Below are positions 1 through 8,065 of a stretch of DNA of 64,000 nt, one piece after another. The translations under genes were made by a program, and so were the position numbers. The notes beneath the pieces are model-generated. The model was not told the DNA's origin. It searched no databases and saw only the letters and a list, made by a program, of their open reading frames with translations. Origin of the DNA: Pseudomonadota bacterium. Its GTDB lineage: Bacteria; Pseudomonadota; Gammaproteobacteria; Burkholderiales; Gallionellaceae. The stretch is from contig JAJZTF010000006.1 of NCBI GenBank assembly GCA_021821945.1, forward strand, positions 80,201 to 144,200, given 5' to 3'. The first letter of the stretch is position 1. Each line of letters begins with the position of its first letter.

Positions 1-238
1 CCCGCCCGCAGATCATGTCCCAGAGCGGATTGTCTGCCATATCCAGAAACTCTTCAAATGTTTCGCGCTCCGGATGCGACATTCGCGCATAATGCGCATC
101 AACGAATCTTCCCAGCACGATGTCAAGCTCCAGCATTCCCCTCCTGCAACGCCAGCGCACCCGCTTCAAGGAAGCGGGATCGGGGATCGAGGGTGGGAGA
201 TCCAGAAAATCATGCCCGACGAATTCTGTGCTGCTCAT
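1..238 (-). CDS. sdhE: SdhE, succinate dehydrogenase flavinylation factor (C-terminus cut by the window edge)
   Basis: This small helical protein helps attach FAD covalently to SdhA. The visible 79 codons begin MSSTEFVGHD and contain the family motif RGMLELD, the conserved RGxxE surface that contacts the flavoprotein, followed by an acidic stretch (HPERETFEEFLDMADN). Family members are about 80-95 residues, so only a few C-terminal residues are missing past base 1. The ATG at 236-238 lies 27 bp after the sdhB stop, in the same direction, so it is the last visible gene of sdhCDAB-E. Identification rests on the motif plus context. In many betaproteobacteria gltA follows, but that would lie outside the window. 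Confidence 0.88.
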   Translation of the reverse strand, partial: MSSTEFVGHDFLDLPPSIPDPASLKRVRWRCRRGMLELDIVLGRFVDAHYARMSHPERETFEEFLDMADNPLWDMICGR

Positions 239-265
239 TTTTTCCTCGCCCCTCCATCCTGATTT

Positions 266-955
266 TCATACCAGGCGCCTGACCATCATGTCCTTGATAT
301 GCCCGATCGCCTCGGTCGGGTTGAGTTCCTTCGGGCAGACATCCACGCAGTTCATGATGGTATGGCAGCGAAACAGCCGATATGGATCTTCCAGTTCATC
401 CAGCCGCTCGCTGGTCGCCTGATCCCTCGTGTCCGCGATGAAGCGGTATGCCTGCAACAGCCCTGCGGGGCCTACGAACTTGTCCGGATTCCACCAGAAT
501 GAGGGACAGGATGTGGAGCAGCAGCCGCAGAGGATGCACTCGTAAAGGCCGTTCAGATGCTCGCGCTCGCCAGGCGACTGAAGCCGCTCAGTCTCAGGAG
601 GGGGATCGTTGTTCACGAGATAGGGCTTGATCGAATGGTACTGCTTGAAGAACTGCGTCATGTCCACGATCAGGTCGCGTATCACCGGAAGCCCCGGCAG
701 GGGGCGCAGCTCGACCGGCTCCTTGAGGGATGACAACGGCGTGATGCAGGCCAGGCCGTTTCTTCCGTTGATGTTCATCGCATCCGAACCGCACACCCCC
801 TCCCGGCAGGACTTTCTCAAGGAAAGGCTGTCGTCCTGCTCCTTGATCAGGAGCAGCGCATCGAGCAGCATGCCATGACCGATCCCGACCTCATAGTCCT
901 GCATGTAGGGCGCCGCATCGGTTTCGGGATTGTAACGATATATACGGAATTTCAT
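266..955 (-). CDS. sdhB: Succinate dehydrogenase iron-sulfur subunit
   Basis: SdhB (229 aa) carries electrons from the SdhA flavin to the membrane quinone site in complex II. The N-terminal plant-type ferredoxin domain has the [2Fe-2S] motif CREGVCGSD (Cys50, Cys55, Asp58) and Cys70. The C-terminal half has CILCGCCSTSC and, later, CHTIMNCVDVC, which ligate the [4Fe-4S] and [3Fe-4S] clusters. Length is normal. The start is supported by a TAAGGAGT ribosome binding site just upstream. It follows sdhA after a 61-bp gap that contains an imperfect GCAGAGCC/GGCTCTCTGC inverted repeat, which could be a processing or attenuation hairpin. Confidence 0.97.
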   Translation of the reverse strand: MKFRIYRYNPETDAAPYMQDYEVGIGHGMLLDALLLIKEQDDSLSLRKSCREGVCGSDAMNINGRNGLACITPLSSLKEPVELRPLPGLPVIRDLIVDMTQFFKQYHSIKPYLVNNDPPPETERLQSPGEREHLNGLYECILCGCCSTSCPSFWWNPDKFVGPAGLLQAYRFIADTRDQATSERLDELEDPYRLFRCHTIMNCVDVCPKELNPTEAIGHIKDMMVRRLV

Positions 956-1016
956 AAATACTCCTTAAAGCCGGCAGAGCCTGCAGCAGAATGAAGGCTC
1001 TCTGCAAGCCAAGCGT

Positions 1017-2780
1017 CTAATACACCCTGGGTTTGAGCGGGAAGGAATCCACGCTCAGGGGTTTCAGGCGCACAGGCTTGTAATCAAGGCGGTTACCTTC
1101 GGAAAAGAAAAGGCTGTGCTTCAGCCAGTTATCGTCATCGCGCCCGGGATAATCCTCCCTGGCATGCGCCCCCCGACTCTCCTTTCTTGCCTCCGCCGAA
1201 ATCATGGTCGCCTTGGCCACCTCGATCAGGTTGTCCAGTTCCAGCGCCTCTATGCGCGCGGTGTTGAAGACGCGGCTCTTGTCGCGGATTTCGGTATGCG
1301 AGACGCGATCGGCAACGGCCATGATCTTTTCGACCCCTTCCTCGAGGAGATCCGGAAAGCGGAACACGCCGCAATGCTTCTGCATCGTCCTTCGCATCGC
1401 CTCCCCGACTTCGGCAACCCGCTCCCCATCCTTCTGGTGGTCGAGACGGGACAGGCGGGAAAGCGGGCGCCCGGCAGCGTCCTGAGGCAGCGGCTTGGGG
1501 TGGGGATTGTTCTTCAGATCCTCGATGATCTGACGGGCAGCCTCCCTCCCGAAGACCAGCAGGTCTAGGAGCGAATTGCAGCCCAGGCGGTTTGCCCCGT
1601 GCACGGAAACGCAGGCGCATTCTCCTACCGCATAAAGCCCCCTCACCACCTCGTCGGGACCCGTCTTGTAGGGGGCCACCACCTGGCCGTGGTAATTGGT
1701 GGGGATTCCGCCCATCATGTAGTGCGCGGTCGGCACCACGGGGATCGGGTTTTTTGCTGGATCCACATGCGCGAACTTCAACGCGATCTCCCTTATGCCC
1801 GGCAGTCGCTGACGGATCACGTCCTCGCCAAGATGGTCCAGCTTCAGCATCACATGGTCGTTATGGGGCCCCGCGCCGCGTCCCTCGTTGATCTCTATGG
1901 TCATCGCGCGCGACACGACATCGCGGCTTGCGAGATCCTTGGCATTGGGGGCGTACTTGGGCATGAAGCGCTCGCCCTGCCCGTTGACGAGATACCCCCC
2001 CTCGCCTCTGACGCCCTCGGTGATCAGCACACCCGCCCCATATACCCCGGTCGGATGAAACTGGAAGAACTCCATGTCTTCAAGCGGAATGCCGGCGCGC
2101 GCAGCCATCCCAAGCCCGTCGCCGGTATTGATGAACGCATTGGTGCTCGAATGGAAGATGCACCCGGCCCCTCCTGTGGCCAATAGCGTTGCACGCGCGG
2201 CAAACATCATCACCTCGCCCGTCTCGATTTCCAGCGCGGTTACGCCCAGCACATCGCCTTCCTCATCGCGGATCAGATCCAGCGCCATCCATTCGACGAA
2301 GAAATTGGTGTTGGCCTTCACGTTCTGCTGATAGAGCGTATGCAGCATCGCATGTCCCGTCCTGTCGGCCGCCGCACAGGCGCGCTGCACGGGATTCCGG
2401 CCATACTCCTGCATGTGGCCTCCGAAGGGACGCTGGTAGATCTTGCCGCTGTCCAGCCTGTCGAAAGGCATGCCGAAATGCTCAAGCTCATAAACCACCT
2501 CGGGCGCTGCGCGGCACATGAATTCGATCGCGTCCTGGTCGCCCAGATAATCCGAGCCCTTCACCGTGTCGTACATGTGCCAGTGCCAGTTGTCCTCGCT
2601 CACGTTCCCGAGGCTTGCCGCAATGCCGCCCTGCGCTGCGACCGTGTGGGAGCGCGTTGGGAAAACCTTGGAGAGCACGGCCACCTTCAACCCCGCCTGG
2701 GCAAGATGCAGGGCCGCGCGCATGCCCGAGCCTCCCGCCCCCACGACCACCACGTCGAATGTCCTTTTCGCAACAGCCAT
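1017..2780 (-). CDS. sdhA: Succinate dehydrogenase flavoprotein subunit
   Basis: SdhA (587 aa) oxidises succinate to fumarate on a covalently bound FAD. The N-terminus has the dinucleotide fold [14 protein letters not shown], and SHTVAAQGG carries His45, the expected FAD-linked histidine. Further in are the fumarate-reductase/SDH signatures ([16 protein letters not shown], and RDVVSRAM near the active-site arginine). The frame extends further upstream, but the ATG at 2780 starts the conserved sequence [10 protein letters not shown] and overlaps the sdhD stop by one base (TGATG), indicating translational coupling. Length and motifs are typical. Confidence 0.97.
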   Translation of the reverse strand: MAVAKRTFDVVVVGAGGSGMRAALHLAQAGLKVAVLSKVFPTRSHTVAAQGGIAASLGNVSEDNWHWHMYDTVKGSDYLGDQDAIEFMCRAAPEVVYELEHFGMPFDRLDSGKIYQRPFGGHMQEYGRNPVQRACAAADRTGHAMLHTLYQQNVKANTNFFVEWMALDLIRDEEGDVLGVTALEIETGEVMMFAARATLLATGGAGCIFHSSTNAFINTGDGLGMAARAGIPLEDMEFFQFHPTGVYGAGVLITEGVRGEGGYLVNGQGERFMPKYAPNAKDLASRDVVSRAMTIEINEGRGAGPHNDHVMLKLDHLGEDVIRQRLPGIREIALKFAHVDPAKNPIPVVPTAHYMMGGIPTNYHGQVVAPYKTGPDEVVRGLYAVGECACVSVHGANRLGCNSLLDLLVFGREAARQIIEDLKNNPHPKPLPQDAAGRPLSRLSRLDHQKDGERVAEVGEAMRRTMQKHCGVFRFPDLLEEGVEKIMAVADRVSHTEIRDKSRVFNTARIEALELDNLIEVAKATMISAEARKESRGAHAREDYPGRDDDNWLKHSLFFSEGNRLDYKPVRLKPLSVDSFPLKPRVY

Positions 2781-3127
2781 CACAAACCCCACAGTATCTG
2801 CACGGACCAGATCGCATAGGCGATCAGGGTCAGGATCACCAGCACGTGGACCAGCAGGCGCAGCCAGACGGGTTTTATGTAATCCATCGCGATGTCGCGC
2901 ACGCCTATCCAGGCATGGTAATAAAGACAGACCAGGAAAAGCAGGGAGAAGGTGCGCACAGGTCCGCTCGAAAACAGCGCGCGCCATCCTTCATACCCAG
3001 GATGCGGGTGCAGTGCGAGATAGACCGCAAGGAACAGGATGCCAAGCGCCATCACGCCGGCCGTGACCCGCTGTATCAGCCAGTCGCGCAATCCGTAATG
3101 CGCACCCACCACCACGCGGCTCACCAT
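2780..3127 (-). CDS. sdhD: Succinate dehydrogenase membrane anchor subunit D
   Basis: SdhD (115 aa) is one of two membrane anchors of complex II that bind heme b and ubiquinone. Three hydrophobic segments are visible, at about 22-40, 58-80 and 88-112. His71 in [13 protein letters not shown] aligns with the heme ligand of the E. coli protein, and Asp82-Tyr83 match its quinone-site pair. The gene overlaps the end of sdhC by 7 bp and the sdhA start by 1 bp, so the four subunits are translationally coupled. Confidence 0.93.
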   Translation of the reverse strand: MVSRVVVGAHYGLRDWLIQRVTAGVMALGILFLAVYLALHPHPGYEGWRALFSSGPVRTFSLLFLVCLYYHAWIGVRDIAMDYIKPVWLRLLVHVLVILTLIAYAIWSVQILWGL

Positions 3128-3495
3128 AGCCTGACTCCGATCAGAAGCGTCAGGAGCACACTCGCAGCCAAGACCACCCTGCTGCTTTCCCTGGCCTGCC
3201 TGAGATTGTTCAGAAGATGCGTGTCTATCGCCAGGTATCGCAGACCCGCACAGGTATGGAAAAGCAATGCCCAGAGCAATCCAAGCATGCCGATTTTAGC
3301 AAGAGGCATCCCAAGAAAATCCATCAAATCCGAATAGCTTTCTGGCGAGCGCAGGCTGCCTTGCAGAAGCACAAGCACCAAAGGCAGCGCCAGAAACAAA
3401 AGCAGTCCGCTGATGCGGTGGAATATCGATATCACGCCGGGAAGCGGCAGCCTTATCTTGTGTAGCGCCAGATGTACGGGGCGTTTTTTTTGCAT
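3121..3495 (-). CDS. sdhC: Succinate dehydrogenase cytochrome b556 subunit C
   Basis: SdhC (124 aa) is the second membrane anchor. SIFHRISG holds the conserved Ser23 and Arg27 of the quinone pocket, and His80 in [13 protein letters not shown] is the expected heme b ligand. Three membrane segments lie at about 22-46, 64-88 and 105-123. I chose the ATG at 3495 ([13 protein letters not shown]) because GAGAAGG sits at ribosome-binding distance; an in-frame ATG 48 bp upstream lacks one. It is the first gene of the sdh operon, whose promoter must lie in the 99 bp shared with mdh. Confidence 0.94.
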   Translation of the reverse strand: MQKKRPVHLALHKIRLPLPGVISIFHRISGLLLFLALPLVLVLLQGSLRSPESYSDLMDFLGMPLAKIGMLGLLWALLFHTCAGLRYLAIDTHLLNNLRQARESSRVVLAASVLLTLLIGVRLW

Positions 3496-3557
3496 GGGCG
3501 ACCTTCTCGAATGCAGTCTTTGATGCATGTTACTGCATGGCACGGGAATACGAAAAG

Positions 3558-3576
3558 AATTATGATAATCATATCA
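3558..3576. promoter_or_regulatory. Fur-box-like palindrome between sdhC and mdh
   Basis: The stretch around TGATAATCAT (3563-3572) matches the 19-bp consensus GATAATGATAATCATTATC at about 13 positions, including the central ten. It sits in the short divergent region, 63 bp from the sdhC start and about 20 bp from the mdh start, where it could cover both promoters; TATGAT (3561-3566) inside it also resembles a -10 box. Control of sdh genes by iron is known in other bacteria. Here it is an inference from sequence alone. Confidence 0.45.
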
Positions 3577-3594
3577 TCTAACGTGGAGCGTCTC

Positions 3595-4584
3595 ATGAAA
3601 GCCCCCATACGCGTCACCGTGACCGGCGCTGCAGGTCAGATCGGATATGCCACGCTGTTCCGCATCGCAAACGGCGACATGCTGGGGCGCGAACAGCCCG
3701 TGATCCTGCAGCTGCTCGACCTTAGCGACGCGCAGGGCAAGCTTGCCGGCGTGATGATGGAACTCGAGGACTGCGCCTTCCCTCTGCTGCAGCAGGTGAT
3801 CATCACGGATGACCCGAAGACCGCATTCAGGGATGCCGAGGCAGCGCTTCTGATCGGATCGCGGCCGCGCGGAAAAGGCATGGAAAGGCGCGACCTTCTA
3901 GAAGCCAACGGCGCGATCTTCTCCGAACAGGGAAGGATGCTGAATGATCATGCGGCGCGCCATGTCAAGGTGCTGGTGGTCGGCAACCCCGCGAACACCA
4001 ACGCGCTGATCGCGATGAAGAATGCGCCCGACCTTGATCCCAGAAACTTCAGCGCAATGATGCGCCTGGATCACAACCGCGCGATCGCCCAGGTCGCGCA
4101 GAAGCTGTTCCAGCCGATAAGGGACATCAAGAAGATGGTCGTCTGGGGAAACCATTCGGGAACGCAATACCCCGACCTCGACCATGCAGAGATACGCGGA
4201 AGGCTGGTGCGCGACATCCTGACAGACCAGGAATGGGTGGAAAGGGATTTCATCCCGACCGTCCAGAAGCGGGGCGCTGCGATCATCGAGGCGCGCGGGC
4301 TTTCGAGTGCGGCGAGTGCGGCCAATGCAGCGGTATCCCACATGCACGACTGGATGCTGAGCTCGCATCACAACGATTGGGTCACGATGAGCGTGCCATC
4401 GGACGGCAGCTATGGCATCCCCGAGGGCGTCATCTACGGATTCCCGGTCACATGCCGCCATGGGCACTACAGCATCGTGCAGAATCTGCCGATCAGCGAA
4501 CTTGGACTGCGCCACATGCAGGACAGCCACAGGGAGCTCATGGAAGAAAGAGAAATGGTAAAAAGCCTTCTGGGACAGCGATGA
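3595..4584 (+). CDS. mdh: Malate dehydrogenase (NAD-dependent, 329 aa)
   Basis: The enzyme interconverts malate and oxaloacetate in the TCA cycle. The N-terminal NAD site reads [34 protein letters not shown] supplies the active-site-loop arginines, [11 protein letters not shown] follows, and [13 protein letters not shown] contains the catalytic histidine. Length fits the 327-330-residue type common in betaproteobacteria. The ATG at 3595 is chosen because conserved sequence begins there and GGAG lies upstream. It is divergent from sdhC, and its stop overlaps the next start as ATGA. Confidence 0.97.
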   Translation: MKAPIRVTVTGAAGQIGYATLFRIANGDMLGREQPVILQLLDLSDAQGKLAGVMMELEDCAFPLLQQVIITDDPKTAFRDAEAALLIGSRPRGKGMERRDLLEANGAIFSEQGRMLNDHAARHVKVLVVGNPANTNALIAMKNAPDLDPRNFSAMMRLDHNRAIAQVAQKLFQPIRDIKKMVVWGNHSGTQYPDLDHAEIRGRLVRDILTDQEWVERDFIPTVQKRGAAIIEARGLSSAASAANAAVSHMHDWMLSSHHNDWVTMSVPSDGSYGIPEGVIYGFPVTCRHGHYSIVQNLPISELGLRHMQDSHRELMEEREMVKSLLGQR

Positions 4585-5459
4585 ACGAGAAATTGATGCA
4601 ATACCTGCGCGGCCATGAAGCCGCCTATCCGAAAAACCTGGAAGATAAATTCCCGCGTATACTGAACCGCATCCTCGAACTCTGGGATACCCGGGGAATA
4701 GACGATTACTTCAACGACCTTCTGATGGATACCCGCGGCGGCACGCGCCAGGGTTTCCCGCCGGAAGTCGCCTCCGAAATCTTCTCATTGAGCATCGCTC
4801 ACGAAAAGATACGCTCGCAAAAGCGCAGGACAACTCCCTGGGAGGACGCCGAACTATCGACAAGGACCGCGATAGAACGTCAGGGCTATGCGTTTTCCCC
4901 CAAGGGTCTTGCAAAGTCGGTCGAAAATGGCAACCGCGAAACCGTCCTGCTGTTTCTGGGCTCAGGTGTTGACATCGACACACCTGACGAACGCGGCTGG
5001 ACCCCCCTGATGGTCTCCACCTTCAATGGACGCGAGGAGATCGCGCTTTTGCTGATCGAAAACGGGGCGAACGTCAATGCAAGAGACAGCGCAGGCTACG
5101 GGCCGCTGCACTGGGCTTCCTTCAACGGCTATGTGCGCGTGGTCGACATGCTGATCGCAAAGGGTGCTGCCGTGGATGCCGCGAGCCAGCACGGCTGGTC
5201 CCCTCTTCTGCAGGCAGCATCGCGCGGACATCTCGAGATCGTCAAACACCTCATCGCTGCCGGCGCAGATGTCAACCTCGCCAGCCACGACGGCTGGACG
5301 CCCCTGCACAAGGCCGCTGCAAACGGATACGCGGAGATCGCAAGGCTGCTCTTGGCGAAAGGCGCGCTGCGCGATGCGGAATATCGGGATGGGACGACGC
5401 CGATGATGCTGGCGCGCAAGAACAGGCATGAGGACATCATTGCAATCCTGGCCGCCTGA
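4581..5459 (+). CDS. Ankyrin-repeat protein translationally coupled to mdh
   Basis: This 292-residue protein has a unique N-terminal part (about 1-100, predicted helical, starting [19 protein letters not shown]) and then about six ankyrin repeats to the end. Typical repeat starts are [48 protein letters not shown] and [17 protein letters not shown]. There is no signal peptide or membrane segment, so it is probably cytoplasmic and binds another protein; the partner is unknown. The start overlaps the mdh stop (ATGA at 4581-4584), so its synthesis is tied to that of malate dehydrogenase. Ankyrin repeats diverge fast and do not reveal the function. Confidence 0.85.
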   Translation: MNEKLMQYLRGHEAAYPKNLEDKFPRILNRILELWDTRGIDDYFNDLLMDTRGGTRQGFPPEVASEIFSLSIAHEKIRSQKRRTTPWEDAELSTRTAIERQGYAFSPKGLAKSVENGNRETVLLFLGSGVDIDTPDERGWTPLMVSTFNGREEIALLLIENGANVNARDSAGYGPLHWASFNGYVRVVDMLIAKGAAVDAASQHGWSPLLQAASRGHLEIVKHLIAAGADVNLASHDGWTPLHKAAANGYAEIARLLLAKGALRDAEYRDGTTPMMLARKNRHEDIIAILAA

Positions 5460-5512
5460 TCCCGGCTTGAATTTGGAAGATCAGCCTCCAGATAGCGCAG
5501 CAGGAGGTCATC

Positions 5513-6313
5513 ATGCAACACATCCGCCCCGCCGCTGTCGCCGGCATGTTCTATCCCGCAAATCCGCAAACCCTGCATCGGGAAGTCGAGGCTTACCTTC
5601 ATGATGCGAAAAGTGTGCGCCTGAGTCCCAAGGCACTGATCGTCCCCCATGCGGGCTATGTGTATTCCGGCGCAGTCGCCGCAAGCGCCTATGCGACACT
5701 TCAATCCATCGCTCACAAGATCAGCCGCGTGATCCTGCTTGGGCCTGCGCACCGCGTCGCATTGCGCGGCATGGCGCTGCCGGGCTCGGATGCTTTCGAA
5801 ACGCCGCTCGGGATCGTGATGATAGATGCCGAAGCGGCAAGGATCGCAGGCAATCTGCCTCACGTGATCATCAGCGAAGCGGCACATGCGATGGAGCATT
5901 CCCTGGAAGTGCAGCTGCCTTTCCTGCAAAGCGTCCTTGGCAAATTCAAGCTGCTGCCCATCCTCGTGGGCAGCGCATCGCCGGATGAGGTCGCATCATT
6001 GCTGGAATGCCTATGGGGAGGTGAGGAAACCCTGATTGTCATCAGCTCTGATCTGTCCCACTATCTGCCCTATCAAGCCGCAAAGACCACTGACGAGAAG
6101 ACCGTGCAGTCCATCCTGAATTTCGAGCAGCCGATTTCGCATGAGCGGGCCTGTGGCGGCACGCCCATCAGCGGACTGGTGCTGGCTGCCCGAAAACACG
6201 GGCTGCACCCTCACCTTCTGGATCTCAGGAATTCGGGGGATACCGCGGGATCGAAGGATCGCGTTGTCGGCTATGCCTCCCTCGCCTATACCGGGGATCA
6301 TCATGTCCATTGA
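5513..6313 (+). CDS. amrB: AmmeMemoRadiSam system protein B (Memo-like)
   Basis: This 266-residue protein is a Memo-family member, with a fold related to class III extradiol dioxygenases. It begins IRPAAVAGMFYPANPQTL, the family signature, followed by IVPHAGYVYSG with a putative metal-binding histidine, LLGPAHRVALRG and EHSLEVQLPFLQ. A clean AGGAGG precedes the ATG. It overlaps the AMMECR1-like gene by 11 bp and is followed by the radical SAM partner, giving the full three-gene set. The reaction of this set in bacteria is not settled, so I name it by family. The 53-bp gap from the ankyrin gene is small enough for shared transcription. Confidence 0.93.
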   Translation: MQHIRPAAVAGMFYPANPQTLHREVEAYLHDAKSVRLSPKALIVPHAGYVYSGAVAASAYATLQSIAHKISRVILLGPAHRVALRGMALPGSDAFETPLGIVMIDAEAARIAGNLPHVIISEAAHAMEHSLEVQLPFLQSVLGKFKLLPILVGSASPDEVASLLECLWGGEETLIVISSDLSHYLPYQAAKTTDEKTVQSILNFEQPISHERACGGTPISGLVLAARKHGLHPHLLDLRNSGDTAGSKDRVVGYASLAYTGDHHVH

Positions 6314-6857
6314 CGAGGGCGCGATACTGCTGCCGATCGCAAGATCCGCCATCGCAAAGGAGCTTGGCATCCCTTTCTTTGCATCCGAATCCGGTTCATG
6401 GCTTGAAAGGCCGGGAGCGTGCTTTGTCACGCTGACGCAAAAAGGCAGGCTGCGCGGCTGCATCGGATCGCTGCAGCCGCACCGGACGCTTCTTTCCGAC
6501 CTCAAGAAGAACGCGGTCTCCGCCGCCTTCCACGATCCGCGCTTCGATCCGCTCACAAGCGACGAGCTCCCCGGAACGACCATCGAGGTTTCTCTTCTGG
6601 ACGATGCGAAAGCCCTGGAGTTCAGGAACGAAGCCGATGCGCTTTCAAGGTTGAGACCAGGCCAGGACGGCGTGATATTCGAATTTTCAAGGCATCGCAG
6701 CACCTTCCTTCCCCAGGTATGGGAGCAGCTTCCCGAGCCCGAGCAATTCATGGCGCATCTGAAACGCAAGGCGGGATTGCCCGGAGATTTCTGGCATCCC
6801 GAGATCAGGCTTGCGCGCTACTCCGTCAGGAAATACAGCGAGTCCGAATACGCATAA
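6303..6857 (+). CDS. amrA: AmmeMemoRadiSam system protein A (AMMECR1 domain)
   Basis: This is a 184-residue AMMECR1-domain protein. The hallmark LRGCIGS motif appears as GRLRGCIGSLQPHRTL. AAFHDPRFDPLTSDEL and EVSLLDDAKAL are the other conserved blocks, and the C-terminus RLARYSVRKYSE is typical. The ATG at 6303 begins the conserved N-terminus and overlaps the end of the Memo gene, so the two are coupled. It probably acts with its neighbours in a modification pathway; the substrate is unknown. Confidence 0.92.
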   Translation: MSIDEGAILLPIARSAIAKELGIPFFASESGSWLERPGACFVTLTQKGRLRGCIGSLQPHRTLLSDLKKNAVSAAFHDPRFDPLTSDELPGTTIEVSLLDDAKALEFRNEADALSRLRPGQDGVIFEFSRHRSTFLPQVWEQLPEPEQFMAHLKRKAGLPGDFWHPEIRLARYSVRKYSESEYA

Positions 6858-6867
6858 GGAGCCGCAA

Positions 6868-7956
6868 ATGGACGAACCCATCAGCGAAGACGAGCGCTAT
6901 CCCGCCAGATACTGGCACATGCTGTCTGACGGCCGGATACAGTGCGACCTTTGCCCCAGGGACTGCAAGCTGCACGAGGGGCAGCGCGGCGCCTGCTATG
7001 TCAGGGGGCGAGTCAACGATGCGATGGTGCTCACGACCTATGGACGGTCTTCGGGCTTCTGCGTCGACCCCATTGAAAAGAAACCGCTGAATCATTTCTA
7101 CCCAGGATCCAGCGTGCTTTCCTTCGGCACTGCGGGATGCAACCTCGCCTGCAAGTTCTGCCAGAACTGGGACATCTCGAAGTCCCGCAGCTTCGACAAG
7201 CTGGCCGACGAGGCAAGCCCCGAGGCCATCGCTCGCAGCGCGGAGCATCTGGGCTGCAGGAGTGTGGCGTTCACCTACAACGATCCCGTAATCTTCGCCG
7301 AATATGCGATGGATGTCGCCGACGCATGCCATGCGCACGGCGTCAAGACGGTTGCCGTCACCGCCGGATACATACACGAGGCCGCGCGGCGCGACTTCTT
7401 CTCCAGGATCGATGCCGCGAACGTGGACTTGAAGGGGTTCACCGAAGAATTCTATTTCAAGCAGTGCGGCGCCCATCTTGAACCCGTGAAGGAAACGCTG
7501 AGATATCTCTGCAACGAGACCGATGTCTGGGTCGAGATCACCACGCTTCTGATCCCGGGCCTGAACGACGGCGATGAGGAGATCGCCGCGTTGAGCGCAT
7601 GGATCGCAAAGGCGCTGGGGCGCGACGTGCCGCTGCACTTCACCGCCTTTCATCCGGACTACAAGATGATGGACAGGCCGCCGACGCCCGCAAGGACGCT
7701 GATCAAGGCCCGCGAAATCGCGCTGCAGGCAGGGCTGCACTATGTTTATACCGGAAACGTGCACAACATCGCGGGCGACACCACGCACTGCCCCTCGTGC
7801 CACAGCGATCTTATCGTGCGCGACTGGTACGAGATCAAGGAATACAGGCTGACAAGGGACGGACATTGCCCGGACTGCGATGCAGCCATCGCCGGGCATT
7901 TTGAAAGCTTCGTCAAGGCCTATGGGCGCCGCCGGATGCGCGTGATTCCATCGTGA
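6868..7956 (+). CDS. amrS: AmmeMemoRadiSam system radical SAM enzyme
   Basis: This 362-residue radical SAM enzyme resembles pyruvate-formate-lyase activases. The cluster motif is in GTAGCNLACKFCQNWDISKS (CxxxCxxC). Upstream, CDLCPRDCKLHEGQRGACYVR is the extra cysteine motif seen in this family, and a C-terminal CPSCHSD...CPDC pair resembles a zinc ribbon. AAGGA lies 7 bp before the ATG. It is the third gene of the AmmeMemoRadiSam operon. The founding members are defined by co-occurrence; their reaction is not established, and I infer no substrate. Confidence 0.93.
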   Translation: MDEPISEDERYPARYWHMLSDGRIQCDLCPRDCKLHEGQRGACYVRGRVNDAMVLTTYGRSSGFCVDPIEKKPLNHFYPGSSVLSFGTAGCNLACKFCQNWDISKSRSFDKLADEASPEAIARSAEHLGCRSVAFTYNDPVIFAEYAMDVADACHAHGVKTVAVTAGYIHEAARRDFFSRIDAANVDLKGFTEEFYFKQCGAHLEPVKETLRYLCNETDVWVEITTLLIPGLNDGDEEIAALSAWIAKALGRDVPLHFTAFHPDYKMMDRPPTPARTLIKAREIALQAGLHYVYTGNVHNIAGDTTHCPSCHSDLIVRDWYEIKEYRLTRDGHCPDCDAAIAGHFESFVKAYGRRRMRVIPS

Positions 7957-8065
7957 TGGATGGGAGTCCTGCCTGCAACGGAAAATCCACGATTCGGTTA
8001 ACTGGTTAATAGATATGAGCTTTGTCTAGGGAATTTCTGGCCCGGGGTGCGGATTTGCGGTAACA

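Noticed and set aside
5485..5507. CCTCC/GGAGG pairing that could hide the ribosome binding site of the Memo gene
   Set aside because: Only five base pairs with a 13-base loop; too weak to claim regulation.
7957..8065. Possible sigma-54 promoter (TGGCCCGGGGTGC) before the hybrid kinase gene
   Set aside because: The GG and GC elements are two bases too close compared with the -24/-12 consensus, so I do not call it.
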